Position numbers and translations under genes: made by a program | Part shown: piece after piece, positions 1-9,100 of the stretch | Layout of the letters: each line of letters begins with the position of its first letter | Numbering within the stretch: position 1 is the stretch's first letter | Assembly (NCBI GenBank): GCA_910584695.1 | Contig: CAJUBR010000035.1 | Location: forward strand, 1-29,384 | Length of the DNA stretch: 29,384 nt | From: an uncultured Lachnospiraceae bacterium | GTDB taxonomy: Bacteria > Bacillota > Clostridia > Lachnospirales > Lachnospiraceae | Direction of reading: 5' to 3' | Notes under the pieces: model-generated | Seen by the model: only the letters and a program-made list of their open reading frames with translations | What the model was told of the DNA's origin: nothing | Database searches by the model: none

Positions 1-1440
1 TTCCTTCAAATAACTTTCAATTTTTCTATCCGAGAATCTTCCTTTTAATTCCAGCACAATAGCTGTACCTGTAAATTGATTAACCTTAATTTCCTTTTCA
101 ATAAAAGCGACATTTAAATCTGAAGACATGGTAACCTGATGTATATTACTTTCTTCGGACTTACTTGTAAATATTTGTATTTTTTCAGCATTTATTAAGC
201 AAGATACAAAACCTATTCCATATTGTGCTATTCCCGGAAACTCAAACTCCCTTTGCGTACATTGAACAGTTCCAGAACTACTAACCTTAAATAAAAAATT
301 TTTTAAATCATCTTCATTCATTCCAATTCCCTGATCGATTACATAAAGCTTTCTCTGCTTTTCCGAATAACATATCAATACAAAACTATTGTCTGAATTT
401 ACTTTCCAAGACCTAGGAGATGCATATTTCAATTTCTTTTCAATATCAATAAACACTTTTTTCAGAATAGCATCTATTGCATTCTGAACAAGTTCTCTGA
501 TAAAATCCAATTCATTTGTATATATTGACCTCGAAATTATATCCCATATTCCACCTTTTTCATCAATTTCAAATCTTAGCTCCTGTACATCAAATTTAGC
601 ACCATCTGCCTTAACAATATTGGTATTAGGACACGGAAAATGATACTTTTTTTCCTGTAAATATGTATTAGCACATAAAATATCGTTTTCCAAATAAGAA
701 AACCAATCATGCCATATTTTATATTGCTGTATATTTTTTGCCTCTACTTCAATAGTAATCTTATCGGAATTATATTTATAAATTTTTACATTTTGGCTCC
801 TGCAATTATGTTCAAACGATATTTTAGAAAAATCTTTACTAAACATTTGCATTCTAAAGTTATTAACACGTTCCCCCTCCAAATCCATCAAATCTCCGAT
901 TCGCAATAAAAATGCCAATAACCCATATCTTACTTGTTCAAAACTTATTTGACTACTAATGTTAAATTTTCTATCTCTTCTTAGTTCCTCTAAAGATATA
1001 CCATGTGCATAACATACAAAAATCACCACATCTTTTATTCTGTCTTTTTCCTCTAAATTATTAAAATTACTATCAAAATATTTATCAATTACTTTTTGGG
1101 CAAAACAGTGATGATTTTTGCGTATTTTTTCTTTTTCGTCATCATTATACAATGTCATTCCTGCATCATGAAACAATGCCGCAAGTATAAAAATAAAAAT
1201 TTCTAAACTTGACATATCATCAAGTTGTTCTTTATTCATAATACTTCCTATATATTTAATTATCCTAATAGAGTGTTGTAGTCCATGATCAGGAAATTCA
1301 GGAAATAAATTTCGAATATATTGTAACAGCACATCCATATCATGTTCCAAAGGATTCAAAAAAAAAACATAATATTTTGCCCTTCTGTTATCTCTATTAA
1401 TAAGTATCTGATAAAAATTTGTATCTTTTAACCCATACAT
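1..1440 (-). CDS. HD-domain / Hsp90-like (GHKL) ATPase protein, partial at left edge
   Basis: The reading frame is open from an ATG at 1440 to the window edge, giving 480 visible residues with the C-terminus missing. The start is preceded by GGGGTGATGAGCT. Residues about 50-190 resemble an HD phosphohydrolase: His52/His55, the paired motif LFHDAGM with His91-Asp92, His110-His111, His146 and an LLRIGDLMD segment with Asp183. Residues about 300-480 resemble the Hsp90/GHKL ATP-binding fold: N-box RELVQNAIDA (Glu316, Asn320), G1 box VIDQGIGM (Asp369, Gly371, Gly373) and G2 box GIAQYGIGFVS (about 403-413). HD domains usually hydrolyse phosphoesters, often of nucleotides, and GHKL domains bind ATP, but the substrate here is unknown. 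It lies just downstream of the toxin/immunity remnants and on the same strand, and there is no sign that it is an immunity gene. The two-domain reading is secure; a role in stress response or defence is only a guess. Confidence 0.85.
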   Translation of the reverse strand, partial: MYGLKDTNFYQILINRDNRRAKYYVFFLNPLEHDMDVLLQYIRNLFPEFPDHGLQHSIRIIKYIGSIMNKEQLDDMSSLEIFIFILAALFHDAGMTLYNDDEKEKIRKNHHCFAQKVIDKYFDSNFNNLEEKDRIKDVVIFVCYAHGISLEELRRDRKFNISSQISFEQVRYGLLAFLLRIGDLMDLEGERVNNFRMQMFSKDFSKISFEHNCRSQNVKIYKYNSDKITIEVEAKNIQQYKIWHDWFSYLENDILCANTYLQEKKYHFPCPNTNIVKADGAKFDVQELRFEIDEKGGIWDIISRSIYTNELDFIRELVQNAIDAILKKVFIDIEKKLKYASPRSWKVNSDNSFVLICYSEKQRKLYVIDQGIGMNEDDLKNFLFKVSSSGTVQCTQREFEFPGIAQYGIGFVSCLINAEKIQIFTSKSEESNIHQVTMSSDLNVAFIEKEIKVNQFTGTAIVLELKGRFSDRKIESYLKE

Positions 1441-1544
1441 AGCTCATCACCCCGTATTTTATATTAAATATTTTAAATATCATTTAAAGTATTCCATTTT
1501 TCTATGCTTTTTGTTTATCATGAACTTCCATTATTCCCTTTCTT

Positions 1545-2007
1545 CTACATTGAAGAACCTTCTTTATAATTTGAAGGTCCCCTAATATGTTTGCCCTGTT
1601 TTCCTACATCAACTTCATCACCTGCCTCTTTCACCTCATTAATAGCTTTAAACAACTGCCACGAAGATAACGCTACCGAAATTATCACAATCCATTTCGT
1701 ATCAAAATCATGTGCCGGAAATCCCAGAATTACATTTTTCCAATCCACAACAGTAACTGTACATCCCGGCAGCATTGCCGATGAAGCCAGATTCCGTCGT
1801 AAATTTGCAAAAATATTCATCATTGCCTGATCATGGAATGCTACTGCTGAAACAAACATTACAGTAATCGTTGCCGCTATAATTGTTTCTGTCAGATTTG
1901 TACTAGCGGCATACCCACTCAGGTCCGTATACATCACCGGATTTGCATTCGCATATAAATACTTATGCAGGCTTACCGGGTCATAGATGCTTCCCTGTCC
2001 GTCATCA
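1545..2007 (-). pseudogene. Orphan Rhs tip with truncated type-50-like toxin tail
   Basis: This is a promoterless C-terminal piece of an Rhs protein. Homology to the large Rhs gene begins at the codons for GSIYDPVSLHKYLYANANPV near 2005; an in-frame TGA lies shortly upstream, and no ribosome binding site precedes the first ATG at 1937. The shared tip runs to about 1640, after which the tail differs. The tail contains GKQGKHIRGPSNYKEGSS and then a stop at 1545. That motif resembles the opening of polymorphic toxin type 50 domains, which normally continue for several tens of residues, so the toxin is cut short and probably inactive. No obvious immunity gene follows it; the next gene downstream is the HD/GHKL protein. 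It is best read as a displaced, decayed toxin cassette that can still donate or receive sequence by recombination. Confidence 0.75.
1731..1979 (-). repeat. Rhs-tip direct repeat, copy 1
   Basis: By eye this 249-base block matches 6584-6832 in the large Rhs gene with no mismatch. It matches 5031-5279 with about seven mismatches. It encodes the hydrophobic tip segment that precedes the variable toxin tails. Confidence 0.9.
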
Positions 2008-2089
2008 GTTCCTCACCTAAAATCTAACAATAATCCTAAGAAAACATTTTAACAATTTTGGATGTATGTGGATAACAATTATTCCAACA

Positions 2090-2527
2090 TCAACTATCAA
2101 ATAGCGGATCGGATGCAAACCATGTATAAATGTCTTCTTTCTCAACATCCTCCATTTCTAACCATGAAATATAAAAATTAATCTTTGTAATATCGGTTAA
2201 AAGCTTTATCTGCATTCCATTTCTCAAATATTGATATTCCCGATCATCCATATCCCCCTGTGTCCCAATACTTAATTTTATATTTTTCAGATATAAACTA
2301 ATTAATGCAAGGTTTTCTCCTGTTTCAACACATGATTCTAAAAACTTTTCTCCATGAACATTAATTAAACATTCAATCACATCACCTTTTTGTAGAACTG
2401 TATCACAAATAATTTTATATCTGCTATCTACTCTAAATTGCTTTGATTCTTTAACTAGCTCAATTATAGAATAATTAATTACACTATTATTTTTTTTCAA
2501 TACTAATTCTCCCAATATTGTCTCCAA
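2090..2527 (-). CDS. Candidate immunity protein, family not recognised
   Basis: This 145-residue, probably soluble protein starts at a TTG (2527) with a strong GGGAGG site about seven bases upstream, and a stop in the same frame just upstream excludes an earlier start. It overlaps the end of the preceding small membrane-protein gene by 41 bases, suggesting translational coupling. The C-terminus has an acidic, aromatic segment, WLEMEDVEKEDIYTWFASDP, of the sort seen in immunity proteins, but I cannot name the family. No signal peptide or membrane segment is visible. Its position among toxin tips and immunity genes suggests that it neutralises a toxin whose coding part is lost or lies elsewhere. 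The existence of the gene is well supported; the function is inferred from context only. Confidence 0.7.
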   Translation of the reverse strand: METILGELVLKKNNSVINYSIIELVKESKQFRVDSRYKIICDTVLQKGDVIECLINVHGEKFLESCVETGENLALISLYLKNIKLSIGTQGDMDDREYQYLRNGMQIKLLTDITKINFYISWLEMEDVEKEDIYTWFASDPLFDS

Positions 2528-2735
2528 GCTTTACCTCCCATTTAAATATCTTCCAGGATACCAATCTGCTTATATAGCCATAAACATACCAATTCCAATT
2601 ATTCGGTAAGCTTATGGGTAAATGTTCTGAATATCCCCATGCATCGGATACCTCTGCCCATAGTAATACCAATACAATCAAAAAAACATATACAAACATT
2701 TTATTATTTTTCGCCACAGTTTCACTTGCCTTCAA
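2487..2735 (-). CDS. Small single-pass membrane protein in the immunity cluster
   Basis: This encodes 82 residues if translation starts at the TTG at 2735, with GAAGGA about ten bases upstream, or 70 residues from an ATG at 2699. One hydrophobic segment, MFVYVFLIVLVLLWAEV (about residues 13-29), is followed by a Trp/Tyr-rich stretch, YSEHLPISLPNNWNWYVYGY. The start overlaps the end of the frameshifted DUF4259-like gene and the 3' end overlaps the next gene, so the three form a tightly packed unit. It may be a membrane-anchored immunity factor or a decayed remainder of one. I do not recognise a family. Confidence 0.5.
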   Translation of the reverse strand: MKASETVAKNNKMFVYVFLIVLVLLWAEVSDAWGYSEHLPISLPNNWNWYVYGYISRLVSWKIFKWEVKLGDNIGRISIEKK

Positions 2736-3718
2736 ACGATTTCATTCCTTCAATAATAACATTTAATGAATCTTCATGCCAACTACATGAAAAATGTTTA
2801 TCCGAATACCATTCCGTTTCTTCGCCTTCCTTAAGTGCAAATGTTTGTATTAACGATAGATTAAACGCACTAACAGCCTCTAATGGAGCACATGGATGTT
2901 GGACATACATCTCTGGCACCTGAAAATTATTCTCTCGTTTTAATAAAATAATCTCACCTTTCCTCTTTCGACCCATCTAATTCTAGGCATATCGCACTAA
3001 CAATCTTTTTCTTTTTATCTGAAAAATAATTAATTATTGGCTTAAATTGAATTACATTAAACTTTTTGTCCTCGGGTAATGTATCTCCCATCCAATCATA
3101 TAACATAACAACAGCACTTGAAGAATAATCCAGTTCTGGACAAATTGATGATACAGATGTTTTATCAATTTCAATAACACGAAGCAATATATAATCTTTC
3201 CTTTATCAGTTTCTGTGCTTCATGCAGTCTTTTCTTATCCTCATCACTCACTAATTCTCCCCATTCAAACATTGGTTCTGTCATTTTATATGTTAACAAG
3301 TCTCCCTCCTTCCATTTTGTCTTATATCTGTAATACATTGGACATTTAGGAAATTTTTTCCTTGTTGGATTTACCTCATTTACCAACCTATATTTTAATT
3401 CTTCCAATATTTTTTTCTCTTTTGGTACGTCTTCTCCCCGCTGTCTTTCCAGCGTTCCAGATAAGATTCGTTATCAATACATTCAACTGCACGCTGTTTC
3501 ACTTCATCCAGTAAGATGCCATTCTGCCATTGAAACAATGCAATCGAAAGCCAATAAACATCTTCATCATCCTCCCCCTGGTAATCTGGTAGAAAATATT
3601 CTTCTATTTTCTGGTATGCTTCCTGTGGTGGCACACCATAACCTAACAGAATCCGGTATTCTCCTCTTATATCTGCCGCTCCGTCATCATCAAATATTCT
3701 TGTAGACCATGCTCCCAT
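2722..3718 (-). pseudogene. DUF4259-like immunity gene broken by three frameshifts
   Basis: Four consecutive open segments in alternating frames make up what looks like one protein of about 330 residues. The first begins MGAWSTRIFDDDGAADIRGE, typical of DUF4259-like proteins, at an ATG (3718) with AGGAGA upstream. The first shift lies at a seven-A run (3410-3416): the protein should go from YQKRKK into ILEELKYRLVNE. The second lies in a TA-rich stretch near 3186-3194, entering ILLRVIEIDKT. The third is near 2957-2963, entering KGEIILLKREN. Later segments keep protein-like features such as SSAVVMLYDWMGDTLPEDKK and SLIQTFALKEGEETEW, so the decay is recent. The start codon overlaps the stop of the upstream toxin tail (TAATG), which marks it as that tail's immunity gene. 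Sequencing error is possible at the homopolymer but less likely for all three shifts. Confidence 0.75.
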
Positions 3719-4030
3719 TATTTATAATCTCCTCTCATCGCATTATATAAATCACCTGTTGGTATTTTACAGATTGAAGCCGCTCTGGCAAATTCTCTTT
3801 CAAATCCATCAAAATTCTTTACAGCTATTTCCTGTTCCCTCTTTCTTCTCCATGGATTATTTGTCATTCCAACATAAGAAATCTTATAATCATTTAAACG
3901 GTTACACTACTACCCTGCCGGATGGCTACCTTTAACAGACGGGGTTCCTTGTCATAAGTATAATCTGCTGTTTTGCTTCCTGTCTGTTTAATAAGATTGC
4001 CGTTTGCATCATAGGTATAGATTTCGCAAT
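3718..4030 (-). pseudogene. YD-repeat fragment joined to an orphan toxin tail
   Basis: From about 4030 to 3896 the sequence encodes YTYDANGNLIKQTGSK and RLLKVAIRQGSSVT, matching the YD region of the large Rhs gene near 7280-7405. That frame ends in a stop at the junction. A second frame then runs to a TAA at 3718-3720 and encodes a tail of about 60 residues, containing ISYVGMTNNPWRRKREQE and ending IPTGDLYNAMRGDYK. The YVG-T-NNP-RR pattern recalls the second half of a GIY-YIG nuclease, but the domain is too short to be sure. The stop overlaps the ATG of the DUF4259-like gene, as expected for a toxin and its immunity partner. The whole Rhs core and tip between the YD piece and the tail are missing, so this is a deletion product and not an expressed toxin. 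Confidence 0.7.
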
Positions 4031-4121
4031 CCCATCTGAATACATAATTTTAATTAATGCTATCATGTACTTCCATATCACTATATTTCCAACAACCGTG
4101 CCAACTCTTCCTTAAACTGCA

Positions 4122-4520
4122 TTACAAAATGTACAAGTCAAAATCTATTTCCGCATCAACAAAATCTGCAAACTCAATAATTTTTTTATTTAAATAGATT
4201 GCAGGCTTATTATCCTGTACAATATTAATGACCACAAAAAATTTGCATTCTAATCTTAAACTCTTTTTAAGTTCAACTATCATCTCTTTTACATCTATTA
4301 ATTTTTCTAATAAAATATCAAAAAGCTCACCAATGTACAAAGTATCTATATAGCCCGTACTTATACTCCAACATGTTTCCTTCCTTTCTATATTATAACT
4401 ACTTCGGCTACCTTTTAAATAATATTCCGTAGGTTCTATTGATAATTTATTTGTTATTTCTTGTGGATTAAATTCATCCCCTATGATACAAAATTCAATC
4501 ATAATATTTGTCTTCTCCAA
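4122..4520 (-). CDS. DUF4279 immunity protein (partner of the orphan tip)
   Basis: This 132-residue protein matches the DUF4279 pattern, a family common as immunity proteins beside polymorphic toxins. Seen here are an N-terminal strand with FNPQEITNKLSIEPTE, a central CWSISTGYIDTL, a helical segment, and a C-terminal FVDAEIDFDLYIL. The TTG at 4520 has GGGAG about eleven bases upstream. An ATG at 4502 with GGAGAA about ten bases upstream is an equally good start and would remove six residues. It follows the orphan Rhs tip with the second type-33-like tail by 72 bases and is a diverged relative of the DUF4279 protein at 5478-5915. It probably protected against that tail and now acts as an orphan antidote. 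Cytoplasmic, with no signal peptide. Confidence 0.8.
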   Translation of the reverse strand: MEKTNIMIEFCIIGDEFNPQEITNKLSIEPTEYYLKGSRSSYNIERKETCWSISTGYIDTLYIGELFDILLEKLIDVKEMIVELKKSLRLECKFFVVINIVQDNKPAIYLNKKIIEFADFVDAEIDFDLYIL

Positions 4521-4592
4521 AATTAATTACACTCCCTTTAGTCTATAGATAATAATGTAAATTATATTATCAACATATATAGATTATATTTT

Positions 4593-5400
4593 TCACTTTA
4601 TATAAACTCCCGTAGGAATAGCAGGTTCGCCTTTTTTATTATACTGTGGTTTCCTCTGTGTATATAATTGTCCTGTTTTTTTATCAACGTAAATATCATA
4701 CTCTGCAACCTTTGCTTTTTTACCATATACCTCTTTTTTGAGTTCATGTGCGTCTATTCCTTTTCTTTTCAAATATGAATCTTTAACCTTGTCTAAATCT
4801 GGCTTTTTGCTAGTATCGCCTTGGTTTTCATAAATCTTTGGACCAGCTTTATCCGTCCCAGGAATACCATTAATAATCTCCTTTTCATCTTCATATACAG
4901 GCACTCCTGGTATATTTTGTACATCGTTATCCGTTGCATAAATGGCTTCAAACAGCCGCCATGATAATAGTGCTACCGGAATTGTCACAATCCATTTCGT
5001 ATCAAAATCATGTGCCGGAAATCCCAGAATTACATTTTTCCAATCCACAACAGTAACTGTACATCCCGGCAGCATTGCCGATGAAGCCAGATTCCGTCGT
5101 AAATTTGCAAAAATATTCATCATTGCCTGATCATGGAATGCTACTGCTGAAACAAACATTACAGTAATAGTTGCCGCTATGGTTGTTTCTGTCAGATTTG
5201 TACTAGCGGCATACCCACTCGGATCCGTATACATCACTGGATTTGCATTGGCATATAAATACTTATGCAGGCTTACCGGATCATAGATACTTCCCTGATA
5301 ACTGTCCATGCTGATGAATATTCCGGCGGACGGATTCATATATCTTGCACGAAGATAGTATAATCCTGTACCCGCATTATACTGTTCTCCGGTATAATTT
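4593..5400 (-). pseudogene. Orphan Rhs tip with a second type-33-like toxin tail
   Basis: Homology to the Rhs core starts at TGEQYNAGTGLYYLRARYMN near 5399 and continues through YDPVSLHKYLYANANPV and the hydrophobic tip to about 4850, then diverges. An ORF of 248 residues can be read from an ATG at 5339, but no Shine-Dalgarno site precedes it and the Rhs shell and secretion signal are absent. It is therefore probably a silent cassette. The tail (about residues 190-248) contains GIDAHELKKEVYGKKAK, AEYDIYVDKKTGQLYTQ and AIPTGVYIK, the layout of polymorphic toxin type 33 domains. The tail is complete to its stop and could become active if recombined into the full-length gene. A DUF4279 immunity gene follows. 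Confidence 0.8.
5031..5279 (-). repeat. Rhs-tip direct repeat, copy 2
   Basis: This block differs from 1731-1979 at about seven positions by eye. Flanking homology to the large Rhs gene extends further on both sides, to about 4850 and 5399. Confidence 0.9.
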
Positions 5401-5477
5401 ATAAATCTTGTTACATGGCATATCTTTATACATATTATGAAAAATTTACAATTTAAAAAAATTATATTAAAACATTT

Positions 5478-5915
5478 CTATTCATCATATACATATAAAT
5501 CAAATCCTATTTCAATTTCTAATTCACCAAAATATGAAACCAATTCCGATGAAATAACCATTTCTGGCAAATGCATCGAATCCCCAGAAATAATGATAAT
5601 CAATGATTTTTCTATATCATTCTTTTTACATAACTCTTTAATCTTATCTTCTTTTCCAATTATTTTTGATATTACTTTTTTTATAGGAATTTCAATAGTT
5701 CTTCCTCCAACTTGTCGTTCAGATATACTCCATTCGCAATGGGCTTGTAATCCCTCTGGTAAATTAACATTATTCTTAATTGCTTGCGGCCAATCTTCAG
5801 AATCTCTCATTTCTGATGGTAATATTCCTATTTCTTCAGTAAATTGTTTTAAATTAAAATCCTTTCCACTAAATACTAAATTTACCTCAATATTATTCAA
5901 ATTATTTATTCCCAT
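5478..5915 (-). CDS. DUF4279 immunity protein for the active Rhs toxin
   Basis: This 145-residue protein starts at an ATG with an ideal GGAGGAGTGA spacer just upstream. It shows the DUF4279 layout: an N-terminal strand VNLVFSGKDFNLKQFTEEIG, a central CEWSISERQVGGRTIEIPIK and a C-terminal ELEIEIGFDLYVYDE. It lies 239 bases downstream of the large Rhs gene on the same strand, the standard place for the immunity gene of the current toxin tail. It shares the fold pattern but little sequence with the protein at 4122-4520, as expected if each recognises its own type-33-like tail. Cytoplasmic. No promoter of its own is obvious in the AT-rich gap, so readthrough from the Rhs gene is likely. Confidence 0.85.
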   Translation of the reverse strand: MGINNLNNIEVNLVFSGKDFNLKQFTEEIGILPSEMRDSEDWPQAIKNNVNLPEGLQAHCEWSISERQVGGRTIEIPIKKVISKIIGKEDKIKELCKKNDIEKSLIIIISGDSMHLPEMVISSELVSYFGELEIEIGFDLYVYDE

Positions 5916-6154
5916 TCACTCCTCCTGTCCAGTACGGCAATAATTAATATTCTGCATACTGCCTCATTTATAATTAGCCATGTTGACTATCTAATACGTC
6001 ATTACCAGTCAATTTTAATTTTTCAATCACCTATAATAGGTTTAGCACAGTTAAACTAAGCGCATGCAAAATAATATATAAATTTCCACAATTCATCTTA
6101 TACCTTTTTCTCTAAAACAACCCACATAAAAGCAAACTTTAAGATTTAATCATT

Positions 6155-9100
6155 TTATTTATTTTTTAAGCCTGTAGGTATTTGTATCTTTCCATCTTTA
6201 CTTTCCAAATATATTTCACCTGTTTTGGTATCATATTTCATATCAAATTTTGAAACATTTTCCTTTCCAACATAATCCTTTTTCAAATCATGTGCATCTT
6301 TATATCCTTGTTTCTGAGCCTGCTTATTTGCCTCTTTATTATTTTTATAAGGTTTATTGCTCGGTTTGTCCTTATTATTCTGATATACCTTAGCCCCACT
6401 CTGCTCCTCTGCAGGAATACCATTAATAATCTCTTTTTCATCCTCATATACAGGCACTCCTGGTATATTTTGTACATCCTTATCCGTCGCATAAATAGCT
6501 TCAAACAACCGCCATGATAATAGTGCTGCCGGAACCGTCACAATCCATTTCGTATCAAAATCATGTGCCGGAAATCCCAAGATTACATTTTTCCAATCCA
6601 CAACAGTAACTGTACATCCCGGCAGCATTGCCGATGAAGCCAGATTCCGTCGTAAATTTGCAAAAATATTCATCATTGCCTGATCATGGAATGCTACTGC
6701 TGAAACAAACATTACAGTAATCGTTGCCGCTATAATTGTTTCTGTCAGATTTGTACTAGCGGCATACCCACTCAGGTCCGTATACATCACCGGATTTGCA
6801 TTCGCATATAAATACTTATGCAGGCTTACCGGATCATAAATGCTTCCCGGATAACTGTCCATGCTGATAAACGTTCCGGTAGATGGATTCATGTATCTGG
6901 CTCTTAAGTAGTAAAGTCCCGTATTCGAATTGTACTGTTCCCCGGTATAAAGGAATTCGTTTTTACTATCCCCTTCTTTCCCTAACAGATTCCCATATGC
7001 ATCATAGCTGTAGCGGTCAGTGATTCTTCCTGCCTCATTCGTAAGGATTCTGACACTTCCATGTCCGTCATACAGATAGTAACATGCCTCTCCATCCCTT
7101 TCCATACTGAGAAGTTCATCGCCTCTCGTATAGTATGCGGTTTCTTCTCCATTCCTGTCTGTCTCTGCCACAACCATGGTAAGGCCTGCACCGGTGTCAT
7201 TGACATAAAATGTTGTATCATCCCCATTGACGGTTCTGGAGATACGGTTTCCTTCATAATCATAAGTGTAGGATTCTGTTGTTACACTGCTACCCTGCCG
7301 GATAGCTGCCCTTAACAGACGGTTTTCTTTGTCATAAGTATAATCCGCTGTTTTACTTCCTGTCTGTTTAATAAGATTGCCGTTGGCATCATAGGTATAG
7401 ACACTGCTGCCCTCTGGTGAATTCTCTGAAACAAGCTGGTTCAGTGCATTGTAGGTATAGGTTGTGGTTCCCTCTGTTACCTGAACCCCATCCAATCCTA
7501 TGTCTGCAAGTTCCGCTATATCACCCTTTACGGTTACTTTCTTCTCTGTACGGTTGCTTACCTCATCATAGGCATATTCATTTGTCAGCTTATTCCCATC
7601 TCGTTTTATGGTTTCTTTCACCAGACGGTTTAACCTGTCATACTGATAAGTAATCTCAGTCTCTACACCACTGTTTACCTCGGTTACAGAAGTCCGTTCC
7701 CCTGCTTTTCCAATGCCATAGGAATACTTGGACAACTGTACCCCGTTTCCATTTGTTACGCACTCTTCCTTTAGCCTCTGGCATGCATCATAGATATAAG
7801 TTACCACACTGCCGTTCGGGTATCTGACTGCACTCCGGTTGCCTGACTCATCATATTCATATACCGTTGCTTTTCCATTCCGGTCAATGACCTTTGTCAC
7901 ACGGTCAAGCAGGTCATATTCATAAGCCGTCCTGCCGAATCCGTTATCGAAACTTTCTATCCGCCCAGCTTCATCATACGCATAAGTAAGGGTAATCCCG
8001 TTTACATCTGTCTGCTTTGTCAGACGGTTATACCGGTCATACTGGTAGCTGACGGTTCCGCTGCTACCCGTTACTTCCATAAGCAACCCGGTGTCACTGT
8101 AGGTATATTCTGTTACTGCATCCCCAACGGTCTTTTTTACAACACGGTCCATACTATCGTACGTATACTTTGTTACGGTTCCTGCATAATCCCTGGATTG
8201 TGTCACATTTCCGGTTTCATCATAAATATATTCCACAGACCTGCCAAGTGCATTGGTAACTGTCTTTACTCTTCCCATCTCATCATACGTGTAACGGGTC
8301 ACCTGGTCTTTTGCATCGGTTACCGTCACTAGATTGCCATTACCGTCATATCCGTAGGTATAGCTGTTTCCATAGGCATCCGTTACCCCAGTCAGACGGT
8401 CTGCCCCATCATAAGTATAAATGGTTTCATTTCCATTCTGGTCTTCCTGCCTGATGACACGGTTACGGGCATCATACTCACTTGTGACACTGTTACCGTC
8501 TGCGTATATGGTTCTGGTGATATTTCCGTTTCCGTCATATTCATAAGATGTCTCATTTCCCTTTGCATCCACCCGCTTTGTCAGTCTTGCCGATTCATCA
8601 TATTCAAAACTTGTCACATTTCCATAGGCATCTGTAATGGCAGTATTGCGGTTTCTTCTATCGTAAGTATAGGTTGTCTTTGCCCCGCTTGTACTAATCC
8701 GTTCCGCTACATTTCCCACCGCATCATAGGCATAGCTTTCCTTTGTACCGTCTGCATAGTTCTTTCCGGTCATGCGGTCTAACTTATCATAGGACATGGT
8801 AACGGTAAGCCCGCTCCGGTCTGTTGCTGTTACATTGTTGCCATTGGCATCATAAGTAAAGGTTTCAAAGGTTCCATCTGGATAGGTGGTCTTTGTCAAA
8901 TTACCAAGGTCATCATATTCATATGTGATCCGCCTTCCCTTTGCATCTACCGAAGCAGTCTGGTTGCCGTTAGCGTCATATTCATATTGGGTCACATTGC
9001 CCGCATTGTCAACGCTCTCTGTAATATCACCTGCCGCATTGTAGTTATAGTGGCTGGTAAAGGTTCTGACTGCTCCGTTTTCCTCCCGACTGACAGTAAC

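Noticed and set aside
3410..3416. Seven-A run read as a programmed frameshift site
   Set aside because: Two more frame changes occur in the same gene at sites without slippery sequence, so plain decay explains it better.
5916..6154. Gap between the Rhs gene and its immunity gene checked for a hidden gene or terminator
   Set aside because: AT-rich with short frames only; no stable hairpin with a T run and no Rhs or toxin homology seen.
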